Source: Sunxiuqinia elliptica (lineage in GTDB: Bacteria > Bacteroidota > Bacteroidia > Bacteroidales > Prolixibacteraceae). Taken from it: a stretch of DNA of 64,000 nt. The position numbers and the translations under genes were made by a program. The notes beneath the pieces were generated by a model, which was given only the letters and a program-made list of their open reading frames with translations, searched no databases and was not told where the DNA came from. The stretch spans positions 124,001 to 188,000 of the forward strand of contig NZ_FONW01000009.1 in NCBI RefSeq assembly GCF_900113005.1, given 5' to 3'. This document shows, piece after piece, positions 55,009-64,000 of this stretch (position 1 is its first letter; each line of letters begins with the position of its first letter).

Positions 55009-55701
55009 ATGGATAGGAACAGTAATGTTTATACATTTATATATGCATCAGGAATGGTGATCGTGGTTGCTGCAATCCTTTCAATTGCTGCCATCAACTT
55101 AAAACCATTTCAGGATAGGAATATTGAAGTAGAGAAAAAGCAAAATATTCTGGCTTCTGTTAACATTCAGGCCGACGCTACGAATGCAGAAGAGATTTAT
55201 GCTGAGAAAATTGTCAATAGCTACGTTGTTAACTCCCAAGGTGAAAAAGTAGAAGGTGATGCTTTTACCGTTGATCTGAAGAAAGAACGTGCAAAGCCAA
55301 CTGCTGATCAAAAACTTCCGGTTTTTGAATGCCAAATTGACGGAGGCGTAAAATACATTGTTCCACTTCGTGGAGCAGGACTTTGGGGACCAATTTGGGG
55401 CTACTTGTCTTTGGAAGATGACATGTCAACCATTTATGGAGCATCATTCGACCACCAAGGAGAAACGCCAGGATTGGGAGCTGAAATTTCAACCGATGCG
55501 TTTGAAACTCAATTCAAACACAAAGAGATTTATGAGAGTGGTAATTTGGTATCGATTACCGTTGCCAAAGCCAACGAAACAGCTCCGGAACAGCACAAAG
55601 TAGATGCAATTTCAGGAGGTACAATCACATCAAAAGGATTAGAGAAGATGCTTTTGGATGACTTGAGCTCCTACAATGCTTTTTTCAACCAGAAAAAATA
55701 A
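55009..55701 (+). CDS. nqrC: Na+-translocating NADH:quinone reductase subunit C
   Basis: A 230-residue periplasmic subunit with one membrane helix (about 8-30). The covalent FMN site is T205 in ISGGTITSKG. The GLWGPIWGYLSL and TPGLGAEI motifs are typical. It is 6 bp before nqrD. Confidence 0.96.
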   Translation: MDRNSNVYTFIYASGMVIVVAAILSIAAINLKPFQDRNIEVEKKQNILASVNIQADATNAEEIYAEKIVNSYVVNSQGEKVEGDAFTVDLKKERAKPTADQKLPVFECQIDGGVKYIVPLRGAGLWGPIWGYLSLEDDMSTIYGASFDHQGETPGLGAEISTDAFETQFKHKEIYESGNLVSITVAKANETAPEQHKVDAISGGTITSKGLEKMLLDDLSSYNAFFNQKK

Positions 55702-55707
55702 GAGAAA

Positions 55708-56358
55708 ATGAGTGATAAAGAACCTTTATTTTCAAAGAAAAACCTGAAACTGCTCAGCGATCCGCTAAACAGCAGTAACCCAATTACCGTTCAGGTGCTT
55801 GGGATCTGTTCTGCACTGGCTGTAACAGCCCAATTGAAGCCTTCGGTGGTTATGTCTTTATCAGTAATGGCCGTACTGGCATTCGCCAACGTAATTGTTT
55901 CCTTACTGAGAAATACCATTCCAAACCGGATCCGGATCATCGTACAGCTTGTTGTTATTGCTGCCTTAGTGATTCTGGTTGACCAGGTTTTGAAGGCATT
56001 TGTTTACGATGTGAGTAAACAGTTGTCTGTGTTTGTAGGATTGATCATTACCAACTGTATCATCATGGGACGTTTGGAAGCCTTTGCGCTAGGGAATAAA
56101 CCTTGGCCTTCTTTCCTCGACGGACTTGGAAATGCTGCAGGTTATGGTGTCATTCTAATTATTGTAGGTTTTGTACGCGAACTTTTCGGATCAGGTAGCA
56201 TATGGGGCTACAAAGTAATCCCAGCCAGTTGGTACATCGAAAACGGTGGTTTTTATGCCAACAACGGGATGATGATTTTGCCCCCAATGGCATTGATCAC
56301 TGTTGGAGTTATTATTTGGGTTCAGCGTAGCCGTAACCGTAAATTGATTGAAGATTAA
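55708..56358 (+). CDS. nqrD: Na+-translocating NADH:quinone reductase subunit D
   Basis: A 216-residue protein with about six membrane helices, including [14 protein letters not shown] (about 113-126), whose cysteine takes part in the NqrD/NqrE iron-sulfur centre, and the [11 protein letters not shown] stretch. It is homologous to nqrE and RnfE. Followed by nqrE after 21 bp. Confidence 0.96.
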   Translation: MSDKEPLFSKKNLKLLSDPLNSSNPITVQVLGICSALAVTAQLKPSVVMSLSVMAVLAFANVIVSLLRNTIPNRIRIIVQLVVIAALVILVDQVLKAFVYDVSKQLSVFVGLIITNCIIMGRLEAFALGNKPWPSFLDGLGNAAGYGVILIIVGFVRELFGSGSIWGYKVIPASWYIENGGFYANNGMMILPPMALITVGVIIWVQRSRNRKLIED

Positions 56359-56379
56359 TCCGCTAAAAGAGACGAAATT

Positions 56380-56997
56380 ATGGAAAACCTGATTAATTTA
56401 TTTATCAAATCCATCTTTATTGAGAACATGGTATTTGCCTACTTTCTGGGCATGTGTTCTTATTTGGCGGTATCTAAATCAGTAAAAACAGCTACCGGCC
56501 TTGGATTAGCTGTCATCTTTGTTTTAGGAATTACCGTTCCTGTTGATTATCTGTTGGAAAACTACGTGCTAAAAGAAGGTGCTTTAACTTGGTTAAGCCC
56601 AACTTTTGCCGGTGTTGACCTTAGTTTCTTAAGCTTTATCATGTTTATTGCTGTTATTGCATCCATGGTACAGCTTGTTGAAATGGTTGTTGAAAAATTT
56701 GCTCCTGTATTGTACACCCAGCTGGGAATCTTCCTTCCGCTAATCGCTGTAAACTGTGCAATTTTAGGAGGATCATTATTCATGCAGCAAAAAGCCTTTG
56801 TTAATATTGGCGAAGCTTCTGTTTATGGTTTAGGATCTGGCGTGGGCTGGTTCCTGGCTATTGTCGGTATTGCTGCCATTCGTGAAAAGATTGAATACTC
56901 TCAGGTTCCTGCTCCGCTAAAAGGCCTTGGAATTACTTTTATCGTGACCGGTTTAATGGGATTGGCATTCATGGGCTTCATGGGAATAAAACTATAA
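56380..56997 (+). CDS. nqrE: Na+-translocating NADH:quinone reductase subunit E
   Basis: A 205-residue membrane subunit paired with NqrD. Motifs: [18 protein letters not shown] near the N-terminus and [17 protein letters not shown] in the middle, supplying the cysteines of the intramembrane Fe-S centre. About six helices. It is 21 bp before nqrF. Confidence 0.96.
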   Translation: MENLINLFIKSIFIENMVFAYFLGMCSYLAVSKSVKTATGLGLAVIFVLGITVPVDYLLENYVLKEGALTWLSPTFAGVDLSFLSFIMFIAVIASMVQLVEMVVEKFAPVLYTQLGIFLPLIAVNCAILGGSLFMQQKAFVNIGEASVYGLGSGVGWFLAIVGIAAIREKIEYSQVPAPLKGLGITFIVTGLMGLAFMGFMGIKL

Positions 56998-57018
56998 TCA
57001 GATAAAAAACACAGAACA

Positions 57019-58281
57019 ATGATATTTTTAGCAGCTCAAACAACAGTCGTCGTTACCAGTATCGCCGTCTTCCTATTGATGGTTATTTTGCTGGTGTCGA
57101 TTCTACTGTATGCGAAGAAAAAACTGACTCCTTCCGGAGTGGTAAAAGTTGATATTAACGAGGGAGATACCGTATTAGAGACCAATCCGGGTGATACCTT
57201 GTTGACCACTTTAGGTAACAATAAAATCTTCTTACCTTCAGCCTGCGGTGGTGGTGGTACTTGTGCCATGTGTCGTTGCCAGGTTGTTGACGGAGGTGGA
57301 TCAATTCTACCTACTGAAACTGGTTATTTCACTCGGAAAGAGCAAAACGATAACTGGCGTCTGGCTTGTCAGGTAAAAGTTAAAGAAGACCTCAAATTGA
57401 AGATTCCTCAAGAAATCATGGGGATCAAAAAATGGGAATGTGAAGTTGTTTCAAACCGAAATGTGGCCACTTACATCAAAGAGTTTGTTGTTAAGCTTCC
57501 CGAAGGTGAAACACTTGATTTTAAATCAGGTGGTTATATCCAGATTGATGTTCCTAAAATTGACGTCGATTTTAAAGACATGGATGTTGACGAAAAGTTC
57601 CGTCCAGAATGGGAACAATTCAATTTGTTTGATCTGAAGATGAAGAACCCAGAGCCAACATTCCGTGCGTACTCCATGGCTAACCACCCTGCAGAAGGAA
57701 ACATTGTAATGCTGAATATTCGTATTGCAACTCCTCCTTTCGACCGCGTAAATGGAGGATTCCAGAAGGTTAATCCAGGAATCTGTTCTTCTTATATTTT
57801 CTCTCGTAAACCAGGAGATAAAGTCACCATTTCAGGTCCTTATGGAGAGTTCTTCCTGAAAGATAATGATAACGAGATGATGTTTATCGGTGGTGGTGCT
57901 GGTATGGCTCCAATGCGTTCTCACTTGTTCCACCTATTCCACACACTGAAACAAACTGATAAGCAAGTTACGTTCTGGTATGGAGCTCGTTCATGGCGAG
58001 AAGTATTCTACTTTGACCAGTTTAAAGAAATCGAGAAAAACTTCCCGAATTTCTCTTTCCATCTGGCATTGTCTGATCCTCAGCCTGAAGATAACTGGGA
58101 AGGCCCAACTGGGTTTATTCACCAGGTAATTCATGATCAATACTTAAATAAACATGAAGAGCCTGAAGAAATTGACTACTACTTATGTGGTCCCCCAATG
58201 ATGAACGACGCCGTTCAAAAAATGCTTTATGACTTGGGTGTCCCCGATGAAAACGTATTGTATGACGATTTCGGAAGCTAA
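57019..58281 (+). CDS. nqrF: Na+-translocating NADH:quinone reductase subunit F
   Basis: A 420-residue electron-input subunit. One membrane helix (about 10-31), a 2Fe-2S ferredoxin domain with C76, C82, C85 and C117, the FAD-binding RAYSMANHP motif and the NADH-binding GGGAGMAPM motif with the C-terminal DDFGS. It oxidises NADH and passes electrons through FAD and Fe-S to NqrD/E, C and B. Last gene of the operon, followed by a strong terminator. Confidence 0.96.
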   Translation: MIFLAAQTTVVVTSIAVFLLMVILLVSILLYAKKKLTPSGVVKVDINEGDTVLETNPGDTLLTTLGNNKIFLPSACGGGGTCAMCRCQVVDGGGSILPTETGYFTRKEQNDNWRLACQVKVKEDLKLKIPQEIMGIKKWECEVVSNRNVATYIKEFVVKLPEGETLDFKSGGYIQIDVPKIDVDFKDMDVDEKFRPEWEQFNLFDLKMKNPEPTFRAYSMANHPAEGNIVMLNIRIATPPFDRVNGGFQKVNPGICSSYIFSRKPGDKVTISGPYGEFFLKDNDNEMMFIGGGAGMAPMRSHLFHLFHTLKQTDKQVTFWYGARSWREVFYFDQFKEIEKNFPNFSFHLALSDPQPEDNWEGPTGFIHQVIHDQYLNKHEEPEEIDYYLCGPPMMNDAVQKMLYDLGVPDENVLYDDFGS

Positions 58282-58298
58282 TTCCGACTACGATATAC

Positions 58299-58336
58299 AA
58301 AAAGAGCTTTCAACGCATGTTGAAAGCTCTTTTTTA
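58299..58336 (+). terminator. nqr operon terminator
   Basis: A perfect stem of 16 bp (58299-58314 with 58319-58334), 4-nt loop and T-run lies 18 bases after the nqrF stop. The rest of the 281-bp spacer 58337-58562 contains only a short 7-bp tandem repeat near 58500 and no recognisable feature. Confidence 0.85.
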
Positions 58337-58562
58337 TTTATGATTGTCAATTGATGAATTTATAAATATTGGACTAGCTAAATTTCTCAAGATCAAAGCT
58401 CTTACGATTAAAAAACGCTTCCAAGCACCTCGAGCAATTTTCAAACAACATCAAACAGCTCTAGGTAGTTAAGTGGATAGTAGTCGGCCCACTCCTGATT
58501 CTTGGTTCTTGGTTCTAACCTCTATTGTTGATATCTATTTTTAGCTTCAGCATCAACTTTAA

Positions 58563-59003
58563 TTATCGCCTCTCCTGGAAAAAAGCAGTCATCAAATCAG
58601 CACAATCTTCCTCCATTACACCTTTAACGAGCTCGGTTTTTGGGTGAAGTGCTTTAGGAGCAAACTTCGAGAAACCCCGTTTTGAATCAGAAGCCCCATA
58701 TACCAATTTCCCCAACTGCGACCAGCCAATAGCTCCAGCGCACATCACGCAGGGCTCCAAGGTAACATACAAGCTACATTCATTCAAATATTTTCCTCCA
58801 AGTAAATTGGCCGCAGAAGTGATGGCCTGCATCTCTGCATGAGCAGTTACATCAGTTAGCATCTCCGTCAAATTATGCGCTCGTGCAATAATCCTATTCT
58901 GAGCAACAACAACTGCTCCAACAGGAACTTCTCCTTTTTCATAAGCCAGTTTTGCTTCCTGAAAGGCTTTCTTCATAAAGTAATTATCATCAAAAGGCTC
59001 CAT
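58563..59003 (-). CDS. tadA: tRNA adenosine(34) deaminase
   Basis: A 146-residue zinc deaminase. Zinc and proton-shuttle residues are HAE (H55, E57) and PCxxC (C85, C88). It converts adenosine to inosine at the wobble base of tRNA-Arg(ACG). The N-terminal MKKAFQEAKLAYEKGEVPVGAV is typical of TadA. Divergent from aspS, with 92 bp between starts. Confidence 0.93.
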   Translation of the reverse strand: MEPFDDNYFMKKAFQEAKLAYEKGEVPVGAVVVAQNRIIARAHNLTEMLTDVTAHAEMQAITSAANLLGGKYLNECSLYVTLEPCVMCAGAIGWSQLGKLVYGASDSKRGFSKFAPKALHPKTELVKGVMEEDCADLMTAFFQERR

Positions 59004-59061
59004 TGCTTAAATCCATTCAGAATTAATCACAAACCTACAATTTTAATTGCTAAAATCTGCT

Positions 59062-59069
59062 TATTTTTG
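59062..59069 (+). promoter_or_regulatory. Candidate -7 box for aspS
   Basis: TATTTTTG fits the TAnnTTTG consensus, 26 bases before the aspS ATG; the -33 region is weak. Confidence 0.4.
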
Positions 59070-59095
59070 CATGCAAACAAAAAACGAACAAAGTT

Positions 59096-60856
59096 ATGTA
59101 CAGAACACATACATGTGGAGAATTACGCCTGGAAAACCAGGGGAATGAAGTGACTCTTGCCGGTTGGGTGCAACGAAAACGTGAATTGGGTGGAATGACT
59201 TTTGTCGATCTTCGGGACCGTTATGGCATTACCCAATTGGTTTTTGATGAAAATTCTTCTGATGCTATTACCAGCCAACTAAAAAAATTAGGACGCGAGT
59301 TCGTTATTCAAGCTACAGGCCTTGTTCGTGAACGTAGCAGTAAAAATAAGAATATTGCGACCGGAGAAATTGAAATTGATGTCAAAGAGCTCAAGGTATT
59401 AAGTCCATCTGTCGTTCCTCCCTTCACAATTGAAGACGAAAGCGACGGCGGAGACGATATTCGGATGAAGTATCGCTACCTGGATTTACGACGTACGCCT
59501 GTGCGTGAAAATCTAATTCTGCGTGCTCAAATGGCTCATGCTGTACGCTCCTACCTGAACGAGCAAGACTTTATTGAAACAGAAACTCCTGTTTTGATTA
59601 AATCGACTCCGGAGGGTGCGCGTGACTTTGTTGTTCCTTCCCGGATGAATGAAGGAGAGTTCTACGCATTACCACAGTCTCCACAACAATTTAAGCAGTT
59701 GCTGATGGTCGCTGGATTTGACCGCTACTACCAAATTGTTAAGTGTTTTAGAGATGAAGACCTACGGGCAGACCGTCAACCTGAATTTACACAGATTGAC
59801 TGTGAGATGGCCTTTGTTGAACAAGAAGATGTACTCAGCACCTTTGAAGGATTAACCAAATACCTTTTCAAGGCTGTCAAAAATGTTGAGATTACTGACT
59901 TCCCGAGAATGCCCTATTCCGAAGCGATTGCCAACTACGGATCAGATAAGCCAGACACACGCTTTGAAATGTTGATAAAAGACATCTCAGAAGTCGTGAA
60001 AGGAAAAGATTTTAAGGTGTTTGACGATGCAGAATTCATTGGAGCAATCTCTGCTGAAGGATGTGCAAACTACACCCGCAAACAGCTTGATGCCCTTACC
60101 AACTGGGTAAAACGTCCTCAGGTTGGAGCCAAAGGCTTGGTCTATGTCAAGTGTAACGAAGATGGCAGCTACAAATCATCGGTCGACAAATTTTACAGCC
60201 AGGAAGATTTGCAACAATGGGCTAGCATCTGTAACGCAAAAGCAGGAGACCTCATTTTAGTGCTTTCCGGCGATAAATCAGCGATGTTGTATGCGCTTGG
60301 TGCCTTACGCCTTGAAATGGGTAAACAACTCGGTTTAATGGACAAAAACACCTTTAAACCACTTTGGGTAGTTGACTTCCCATTACTGGAGTGGGATGAA
60401 GAGAGCCAACGCCACTATGCCATGCACCATCCATTTACTTCACCAAAAGCGGAAGACATTCACCTTCTTGATAGCGAGCCAGGAAACGTTCGTGCCAACG
60501 CTTATGACCTTGTTATCAATGGTGTTGAAATTGGAGGTGGCTCCGTTCGTATTTTTGACTCAGAACTACAAGCTAAGATGTTCAGCCTACTAGGTTTCAC
60601 GAAGGAAGAAGCCGAAGCTCAATTTGGCTTCCTGATGAACGCGTTTAAGTATGGTGCTCCACCACATGCCGGTATTGCCTTTGGCTTTGACCGTCTGGTC
60701 TCCTTATTTGCAGGTTTGGATTCCATTCGTGACGTAATTGCTTTCCCTAAAAACAATGCAGGACGCGACGTCATGATTGATTCTCCATCACCTATTGCTA
60801 TTGAACAGCTTGATGAATTGAGTCTCAAGCTCAACGTAAAACCGCAAGATAACTAA
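59096..60856 (+). CDS. aspS: Aspartyl-tRNA synthetase
   Basis: A 586-residue class II synthetase of the bacterial type. The N-terminal OB domain ([21 protein letters not shown]) binds the anticodon; motif 2 appears as [18 protein letters not shown], motif 3 as [10 protein letters not shown], and the inserted GAD domain lies between. The DVIAFPKN C-terminal segment is typical. Whether it also charges tRNA-Asn cannot be judged from the sequence. Ends at a bidirectional terminator shared with the cupin gene. Confidence 0.96.
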   Translation: MYRTHTCGELRLENQGNEVTLAGWVQRKRELGGMTFVDLRDRYGITQLVFDENSSDAITSQLKKLGREFVIQATGLVRERSSKNKNIATGEIEIDVKELKVLSPSVVPPFTIEDESDGGDDIRMKYRYLDLRRTPVRENLILRAQMAHAVRSYLNEQDFIETETPVLIKSTPEGARDFVVPSRMNEGEFYALPQSPQQFKQLLMVAGFDRYYQIVKCFRDEDLRADRQPEFTQIDCEMAFVEQEDVLSTFEGLTKYLFKAVKNVEITDFPRMPYSEAIANYGSDKPDTRFEMLIKDISEVVKGKDFKVFDDAEFIGAISAEGCANYTRKQLDALTNWVKRPQVGAKGLVYVKCNEDGSYKSSVDKFYSQEDLQQWASICNAKAGDLILVLSGDKSAMLYALGALRLEMGKQLGLMDKNTFKPLWVVDFPLLEWDEESQRHYAMHHPFTSPKAEDIHLLDSEPGNVRANAYDLVINGVEIGGGSVRIFDSELQAKMFSLLGFTKEEAEAQFGFLMNAFKYGAPPHAGIAFGFDRLVSLFAGLDSIRDVIAFPKNNAGRDVMIDSPSPIAIEQLDELSLKLNVKPQDN

Positions 60857-60877
60857 TCGTACAACACGTTATATTGA

Positions 60878-60906
60878 AAAGGGAGCCAACGAAAGTAGCT
60901 CCCTTT
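60878..60906. terminator. Bidirectional terminator between aspS and cupin gene
   Basis: A 9-bp perfect stem (60878-60886 with 60898-60906) with A/T runs on both sides lies between the convergent aspS and cupin genes. Confidence 0.75.
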
Positions 60907-60908
60907 CT

Positions 60909-61247
60909 TTATTTCAAAAAATCGTTACGAAGAGGCGTAAAACTATCAATTAACCTGGCCTTCTCTGATAACAACTGGATCGAATGCGGAATACCTGAAG
61001 GAACCGCGAATAAATCGCCTTGCTTCAAATGCTGAGGCTCTTCGCCCTCACAAATAAAAATAACCTCGCCACTGGCGATGTATGAAGTCTGCTCATGTAC
61101 ATGACTATGAACAGGTTCAGGATGCTCCCAAGGACCATCTGAAAAGTCCAACAAAACAGTCATTAGCTCATTGGTGTGCAGTATTTTACGTTTTAGTCCG
61201 GGATGAACTTCCTCAAAAGGGACATCATCAAATTTCAATACAGCCAT
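60909..61247 (-). CDS. Small cupin-domain protein
   Basis: A 112-residue single cupin from the ATG at 61247. A longer frame from 61301 would pass through the upstream terminator and is rejected. Metal-site residues are seen in HSHVHEQ and in PSGIPHS. It may bind a metal and a small ligand; the role is unknown. It lies 70 bp after the second exbD gene, beyond that operon's terminator. Confidence 0.8.
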   Translation of the reverse strand: MAVLKFDDVPFEEVHPGLKRKILHTNELMTVLLDFSDGPWEHPEPVHSHVHEQTSYIASGEVIFICEGEEPQHLKQGDLFAVPSGIPHSIQLLSEKARLIDSFTPLRNDFLK

Positions 61248-61256
61248 AATTGAATA

Positions 61257-61299
61257 CTTAAAAATAAAAAAGGGAGAGTTGATACCAACCCTCCCTTTC
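61257..61299 (-). terminator. Terminator of the exbB-exbD operon
   Basis: Stem of 8 + 4 bp with one mismatch (61270-61282 with 61287-61299), followed on the minus strand by T-rich sequence, 18 bases after the last exbD stop. Confidence 0.7.
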
Positions 61300-61317
61300 A
61301 TCTTATATTTATAAAAA

Positions 61318-61788
61318 CTATTCTTCTGCTCTTTTACGCGATGAGTAGTTGATGTGAAGTGCTGCAGCTTTACGCAGCTCTTGCTTGATATCAGTTACGA
61401 TACCCATCTTTGTATACTCATCTACTTTAAGCGATGTAATCATAAATGGAACCTCTGCTTCGTCACGTGCTTCACGCTCAGCTGTAATGTAGTCAGGAAT
61501 ATCTGACACCTTAGCAAACTGGTCATTCAGCTGAATACGAGGCTCAGAACCAAATACCTTTTGGTATTGCTGATGAGGAGTTCCTACATAAATGTAACTC
61601 ACCAATGATTTCTTTTCTAATTTCGATAATTCTGTTGCTTCCGGTACAGTTACCTTAACCATTAAAGTAACCTCACGCATGGTTGTACTAACCATGAAGA
61701 AGAAAAGCAACATAAAAACGATATCAGGAAGCGACGCAGTCGAAATTGGTGGCAATTCTTTAGAGTCATTCTTTCTAAACTTTGACAT
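61318..61788 (-). CDS. exbD: ExbD/TolR-family protein (second copy)
   Basis: A 156-residue protein with one N-terminal membrane helix that carries the essential aspartate (D22, ASLPDIVFML). The periplasmic part follows. It works with ExbB to couple the proton gradient to TonB. It begins 1 bp after the stop of the first exbD and is a distinct paralogue. Confidence 0.9.
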   Translation of the reverse strand: MSKFRKNDSKELPPISTASLPDIVFMLLFFFMVSTTMREVTLMVKVTVPEATELSKLEKKSLVSYIYVGTPHQQYQKVFGSEPRIQLNDQFAKVSDIPDYITAEREARDEAEVPFMITSLKVDEYTKMGIVTDIKQELRKAAALHINYSSRKRAEE

Positions 61789-61789
61789 A

Positions 61790-62368
61790 CTAGTTTCCTC
61801 CCACTTTTTTTGGTTCTGCTTCAGAAATCCTTGACGGATAAATATCTTTTATCGCGTTTTGTTGATCTCTATCTAGTTTTGTGAAGGACTTACCAAACTT
61901 TTGTTTTGCAAGATCCTCTCTCAAATCGTTGATGGCACCTACCAACTCGTTTTGAACAGCGATATATGTTCCATATTGTGTACCAACGTCATTTCGAAGC
62001 GAAATAACCCCTTTAGTAACTTCAACCGGTCCAAAGAAATCAACTTCTTTCATTTGTTTCTCTGGAAGGGTTTCTTCATTATAAGGGTTAGCCATAAATT
62101 CCTTGGCTTTTTCACGAAGGTTATCAATATTGGTTATTTCACCTTCAACCAACAATTGGTTGTTAGCATTAACCAATACAACAAATACGTTACGTTCTTT
62201 AATTGGAGGTGTATCGTCATCCTCTTGCTCCTCTGGAGGCATCGGAGGTAAACGACGTTCCAATCCGCTGTCAACATCCATCGTGGTAGTTACCAGGAAA
62301 AAGATAAGCAACATGAAGGCAATATCAGCCAACGATGAGCCCGGTATTTCAGGTACTTTCTTTGCCAT
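61790..62368 (-). CDS. exbD: ExbD/TolR-family protein (first copy, extended)
   Basis: A 192-residue protein with one membrane helix and the essential aspartate D15 (SSLADIAFML). It is about 50 residues longer than E. coli ExbD (141). The C-terminal half contains a long acidic/basic mixed region ending KFGKSFTKLDRD. Doubled exbD genes are usual in Bacteroidota. Confidence 0.88.
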   Translation of the reverse strand: MAKKVPEIPGSSLADIAFMLLIFFLVTTTMDVDSGLERRLPPMPPEEQEDDDTPPIKERNVFVVLVNANNQLLVEGEITNIDNLREKAKEFMANPYNEETLPEKQMKEVDFFGPVEVTKGVISLRNDVGTQYGTYIAVQNELVGAINDLREDLAKQKFGKSFTKLDRDQQNAIKDIYPSRISEAEPKKVGGN

Positions 62369-62405
62369 AATTAAATTATTTTTCCTGTGTTATCCACAAT
62401 AGTGT

Positions 62406-62861
62406 TTACTTAAAAATTCTACTTACCGAAGAAACAGCAATACCAACAAGTGCTAGGATAAACAACACATAAGTCGTGTATAAACCTGTTCCAACCATTT
62501 TCGAAATAGAATTGGTCAATGTTCCGTCAGCTAAAAACTTCTCAACATTGTAAAATTGAGGGATAGCGTCTGACGCCAAAGCGTAGGATATACCAATAAT
62601 GACGGCTCCGAAGACCAAAGAAATAAGGCCTTTTTTAGCTGCATCTTTATCAGTAAAGGTAGTTACAAGTGCAAAAATAACAGCAATTACTGCTCCTACC
62701 CCTAAAAGGATATAGGTCCAAACCAAGTTCGTATTGATCCAAGCTCCCATAGTAGGATCAGCTTCATTCTCACTGATATTAGTCATCATAGACACAATCA
62801 GAACTGCTGAAACTGCTAAAAGCACCCATAACAAGATGGTTGTTACTTTATCTAGTTTCAT
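62406..62861 (-). CDS. Four-helix membrane protein of the exb cluster
   Basis: A 151-residue protein with about four membrane helices (about 7-27, 46-68, 77-96, 123-147). No recognised domain. It lies 8 bp after the MotA/TolQ/ExbB gene and 37 bp before the first exbD. Conserved position suggests an accessory component of the ExbB-ExbD complex, but that is inference. Confidence 0.75.
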   Translation of the reverse strand: MKLDKVTTILLWVLLAVSAVLIVSMMTNISENEADPTMGAWINTNLVWTYILLGVGAVIAVIFALVTTFTDKDAAKKGLISLVFGAVIIGISYALASDAIPQFYNVEKFLADGTLTNSISKMVGTGLYTTYVLFILALVGIAVSSVSRIFK

Positions 62862-62869
62862 AAAATTAC

Positions 62870-63691
62870 TTATTTTTTAAGATTGTGTTTAACTAAGATG
62901 TCAATCAGTGAAATGGAAGCATCTTCCATGTTGTTAATAATGCTGTCAATTTTAGCAATACAATAGTTATAGAATACTTGCAGAATCATGGCAACTACAA
63001 GACCAGAAACGGTTGTAATCAAAGCCACTTTAATACCACCAGCAACAAGAGCCGGGCTGATATCACCTGCTACTTCAATCGCATCGAAAGCTGCGATCAT
63101 ACCAATTACAGTACCCATGAAACCAAGCATTGGAGCCAAGGCAATGAACAAAGAAATCCAGCTCAAACCTTTTTCCAACAAACCTGCTTGCACACCACCG
63201 TAAGAAACAACCGTTTTTTCTACCACATCCAAACCTTCTTCTGAACGGTCAAGACCTTGATAAAAAATACTTGCAACTGGTCCGCGAGTGTTACGGCAAA
63301 CTTCTTTTGCTGCTTCAATACCACCGTTATCTAAAGCTTCTTCAACTTTAACTAATAGTTTTTTAGTATTGGTTGTTGAAAGGTTCAGGTAAATAACCCT
63401 TTCTAATGACATAGCAAGACCCAAAATTAAACAGATCAAAACGAAAGACATGAAAGCTGGATCACCTTCAATAAACTTTTGTTTCAACTGGCTGTGCAAT
63501 GATTTACCTTCCTCAGCTGCAGCTGCAGCTTCCTCTTCAGCATCAGCGGCTAAATCAACAGCAGGAGCAGAATCTTCCGCTGCTACTTCAGTTGTTGCTT
63601 CATCTGTTTGATCCTGAGCAACGGCATTGTTCGACGCTCCAAAGTAAAGCATCCCAAGAACTGCTATAAACGCAAATAGTTTTTTCATCAT
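62870..63691 (-). CDS. exbB: MotA/TolQ/ExbB proton-channel protein
   Basis: A 273-residue protein with a cleavable-type signal (about 1-25), an Ala/Glu-rich low-complexity stretch (about 37-62) and then the three-helix ExbB core with LGFMGTVIGMIAAF (about 192-205) and the later GLVVAMILQ helix. It forms the pentameric proton channel with ExbD. The extra N-terminal extension before the core is larger than in E. coli ExbB. First gene of the operon. Confidence 0.92.
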   Translation of the reverse strand: MMKKLFAFIAVLGMLYFGASNNAVAQDQTDEATTEVAAEDSAPAVDLAADAEEEAAAAAEEGKSLHSQLKQKFIEGDPAFMSFVLICLILGLAMSLERVIYLNLSTTNTKKLLVKVEEALDNGGIEAAKEVCRNTRGPVASIFYQGLDRSEEGLDVVEKTVVSYGGVQAGLLEKGLSWISLFIALAPMLGFMGTVIGMIAAFDAIEVAGDISPALVAGGIKVALITTVSGLVVAMILQVFYNYCIAKIDSIINNMEDASISLIDILVKHNLKK

Positions 63692-63852
63692 TGGTTTTAA
63701 TTTTAATTAGTAAATCTTCTGAATTTTAAATTTTATAATACTATTTGTTGTTTTATGTTTATAGTCGCCAACAAGACCAGCTTGAGGCGACTTTATTTTC
63801 ACTCAATCTAAAGGTTGCTACCTTCTTTTATTTAGAACGTTAACCTTCACGC

Positions 63853-63940
63853 GGAGAGAGAGGGATTCGAACCCTCGGTACCCTTGTGGGGTACACACGC
63901 TTTCCAGGCGTGCCAGTTCAGCCACTCCTGCACCTCTCCA
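63853..63940 (-). tRNA. tRNA-Ser (anticodon GGA)
   Basis: On the minus strand 88 nt from 63940 to 63853. A 7-bp acceptor stem (one G-U), D arm, anticodon loop with GGA flanked by T and AA, a long variable arm (typical of serine tRNA) and a T arm with GGGTTCGAATCCC. The discriminator is G. CCA is not encoded. Confidence 0.95.
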
Positions 63941-64000
63941 ATATGTTTCTGGCACCAGTTTTTTTTCAGGGCTGCAAAATACAAAAAAAATGTGAAAAAG

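Noticed and set aside
58495-58520. Short 7-bp tandem repeat in the nqrF-tadA spacer
   Set aside because: Only just over two copies; no larger repeat, array or mobile-element structure around it.

Overview
The window reads as a chromosome segment of a free-living, probably marine Bacteroidota, most likely a Prolixibacteraceae/Marinilabiliales-type organism. The placement is inferred from gene content: two SusC/SusD pairs with ECF sigma and FecR-type anti-sigma genes, a type IX secretion plug protein, a complete Na+-translocating NADH:quinone reductase operon, an exbB-exbD-exbD cluster, and TAnnTTTG-type -7 promoter boxes. No mobile element, CRISPR array or rRNA gene was seen; one tRNA gene is present.

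Bases 1-31930 are two tandem polysaccharide-utilisation loci (PULs), all on the minus strand and so read from right to left. PUL 2 (31930 to 15120) runs ECF sigma, FecR, SusC with an STN domain, SusD, a GDPD/PI-PLC-like phosphodiesterase, a GH92 alpha-mannosidase with a PA14 domain, alkaline phosphatase, a metallophosphoesterase with PA14, an MGH1/GH63-like glycosidase and a Tat-exported Gfo/Idh/MocA oxidoreductase, and ends at a strong terminator. The mix of mannosidase, phosphodiesterase and two phosphatases suggests a phosphorylated mannose-rich glycan as substrate (phosphomannan or GPI-like; inference). PUL 1 (14856 to the left edge) runs ECF sigma, FecR, SusC, SusD, Gfo/Idh, DoxX, an acetyl-xylan-esterase-like hydrolase, a second Gfo/Idh, an exported enolase-superfamily enzyme and an Nramp-fold transporter without the usual metal-binding residues. 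This looks like a periplasmic oxidoreductive route for an unusual glycoside (inference). Hairpins separate many genes of both loci, and the PUL 1 fecR carries a G9 tract at its membrane segment.

Bases 32141-34894 carry a divergent GH2 glycosidase with a good promoter. A DUF4251 gene and a hybrid histidine kinase diverge from a 385-bp spacer holding an 18-bp palindrome.

From about 38 kb onward the content is conserved core: recR, a GT2 fused to a degenerate phosphoglycosyltransferase, a GNAT acetyltransferase, an orphan HSDR_N domain protein, AMP nucleosidase, holA, rhomboid, gmhB-like, a class IV aminotransferase, YqgE, DivIC, P5C dehydrogenase, a membrane histidine kinase, the T9SS plug protein, nqrABCDEF with its own promoter and terminator, tadA, aspS, a cupin, the ExbB/ExbD energy-transduction operon and tRNA-Ser(GGA). 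The ExbB/ExbD genes are of the type that energises TonB-dependent SusC transporters such as those at the other end of the window; whether this set serves them is inference.
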